The translations under genes were made by a program, and so were the position numbers. Shown here in pieces: positions 6,286 to 6,640 of a DNA stretch of 6,640 nucleotides. The notes under the pieces were generated by a model. It did no database searches. It saw only the letters and a program-made list of their open reading frames with translations, and was not told where the DNA came from. The first letter of the stretch is position 1. Each line of letters starts with the position of its first letter. Source of the DNA: Terriglobia bacterium (GTDB lineage Bacteria > Acidobacteriota > Terriglobia > UBA7540); contig JASHTZ010000559.1 in the NCBI GenBank assembly GCA_030040295.1, positions 1-6,640 on the forward strand, given 5' to 3'.

Positions 6286-6372
6286 CGCCGTCGTGAACTC
6301 CCCTACGCGCTGACAGAGTCCAGAAAGTCGCAGTCTACCCCTTCGGGTTAGGGCGTCAATACGAATTGATTA

Positions 6373-6640
6373 TCATATTGTGCTATTCGTTATCTCCATG
6401 TGCTGGTGCCTCCATTTGGACGGCGACTGACCAAATCGCCTTCCGAAAGCCCGGCAGAACGCCGGCGAGTTGGCGAACCCAACCTTGCACCCGACCTCTT
6501 TAACGGTAAGGCGAGGGTCTGCGAGCAGCGTGCAGGCCGCTCCCAACCGGAGTTCAAGGAGGCACTGCCCGAAGGTTTCCCCCCTCTCACGTTTGAACAG
6601 GTGCTGGAATCGCGACCGGCTGAGTCCGACTTCGGCGGCG
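6373..6640 (-). CDS. AraC-family transcriptional regulator, C-terminal HTH domain (5' part beyond right edge)
   Basis: The last 89 codons of a DNA-binding regulator, ending at a TGA on 6373-6375. The first helix-turn-helix is AAEVGLSRSRFQHLFKRERG. It is followed by the connecting helix (LLELRLGAACTLLADPRL) and the second HTH, TVKEVGCKVGFANSPAFCRA, closing with the family signature FGRRFGQSPSKWR, equivalent to F...G.SP..YR. The usual motif is A..VGF.....F.R.F...G..P..YR, so the match is close. The effector-binding N-terminus is outside the window, so the ligand cannot be guessed. A short tail HQHMEITNSTI follows the domain. The gene points the same way as the thioredoxin cluster 142 bp downstream, so it could control that cluster, but a separate promoter region in between is likely. 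Confidence 0.9.
   Translation of the reverse strand, partial: AAEVGLSRSRFQHLFKRERGETFGQCLLELRLGAACTLLADPRLTVKEVGCKVGFANSPAFCRAFGRRFGQSPSKWRHQHMEITNSTI

Noticed and set aside
6340..6353. ACCC-GAAG-GGGT mini-hairpin downstream of the AraC-family gene
   Set aside because: It has only four pairs and no following T-tract on the minus strand.
1..6640. CRISPR array, tRNA, rRNA or phage and integrase genes
   Set aside because: No regularly spaced repeats, no tRNA-like cloverleaf or rRNA sequence, and no recombinase or phage protein was seen on either strand.

Overview
The window looks like a piece of a moderately GC-rich bacterial chromosome, most likely from an Acidobacteriota-type soil organism. 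This placement is inference. It rests on the ECF sigma factor of the TIGR02999/Sigma70_ECF type (common in Acidobacteria, Planctomycetes and some Proteobacteria), on repeat-derived peptides that I recall from such genomes, and on an exported beta-rich protein of a style I associate with Acidobacteria. Every intact gene is on the minus strand. Both window edges cut through a gene.

Left part (1-791): the first 155 codons of an ECF sigma factor run off the left edge (1-466). A gene-free stretch follows (467-791). It holds a 130-bp inverted pair of hairpins resembling a REPIN (two REP units in opposite orientation) and the intrinsic terminator of katG.

Peroxide-stress unit (792-3665): perR and katG form a two-gene operon. 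PerR carries all five metal-ligand positions expected of a peroxide sensor plus two structural CxxC pairs. A candidate PerR box overlaps its own promoter. katG is a nearly perfect catalase-peroxidase, but its first ~35 codons are out of frame with the rest, with the break at a CGTGTG tandem repeat. The C-terminal tail of PerR appears to be translated from an inserted intergenic-type repeat.

Decayed segment (3666-4047): a palindromic repeat lies directly upstream of the last ~50 codons of a GNAT acetyltransferase on the plus strand, interpreted as a gene remnant.

Exported-protein cluster (4048-6230), read leftward: a membrane-anchored thioredoxin with a CHFC active site, an exported beta-rich protein of unknown function, and a secreted 24-cysteine protein. 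The cysteines of the last protein fall into three tandem C-C-CC-C-C modules with knottin-like (inhibitor cystine knot) spacing. The economical reading is that the thioredoxin serves redox folding of the Cys-rich partner outside the cytoplasm. This is the most promising candidate for an undescribed system here. A 29-bp near-palindrome lies just upstream of the thioredoxin gene. The C-terminal HTH domain of an AraC-family regulator (6373-6640) enters from the right edge.
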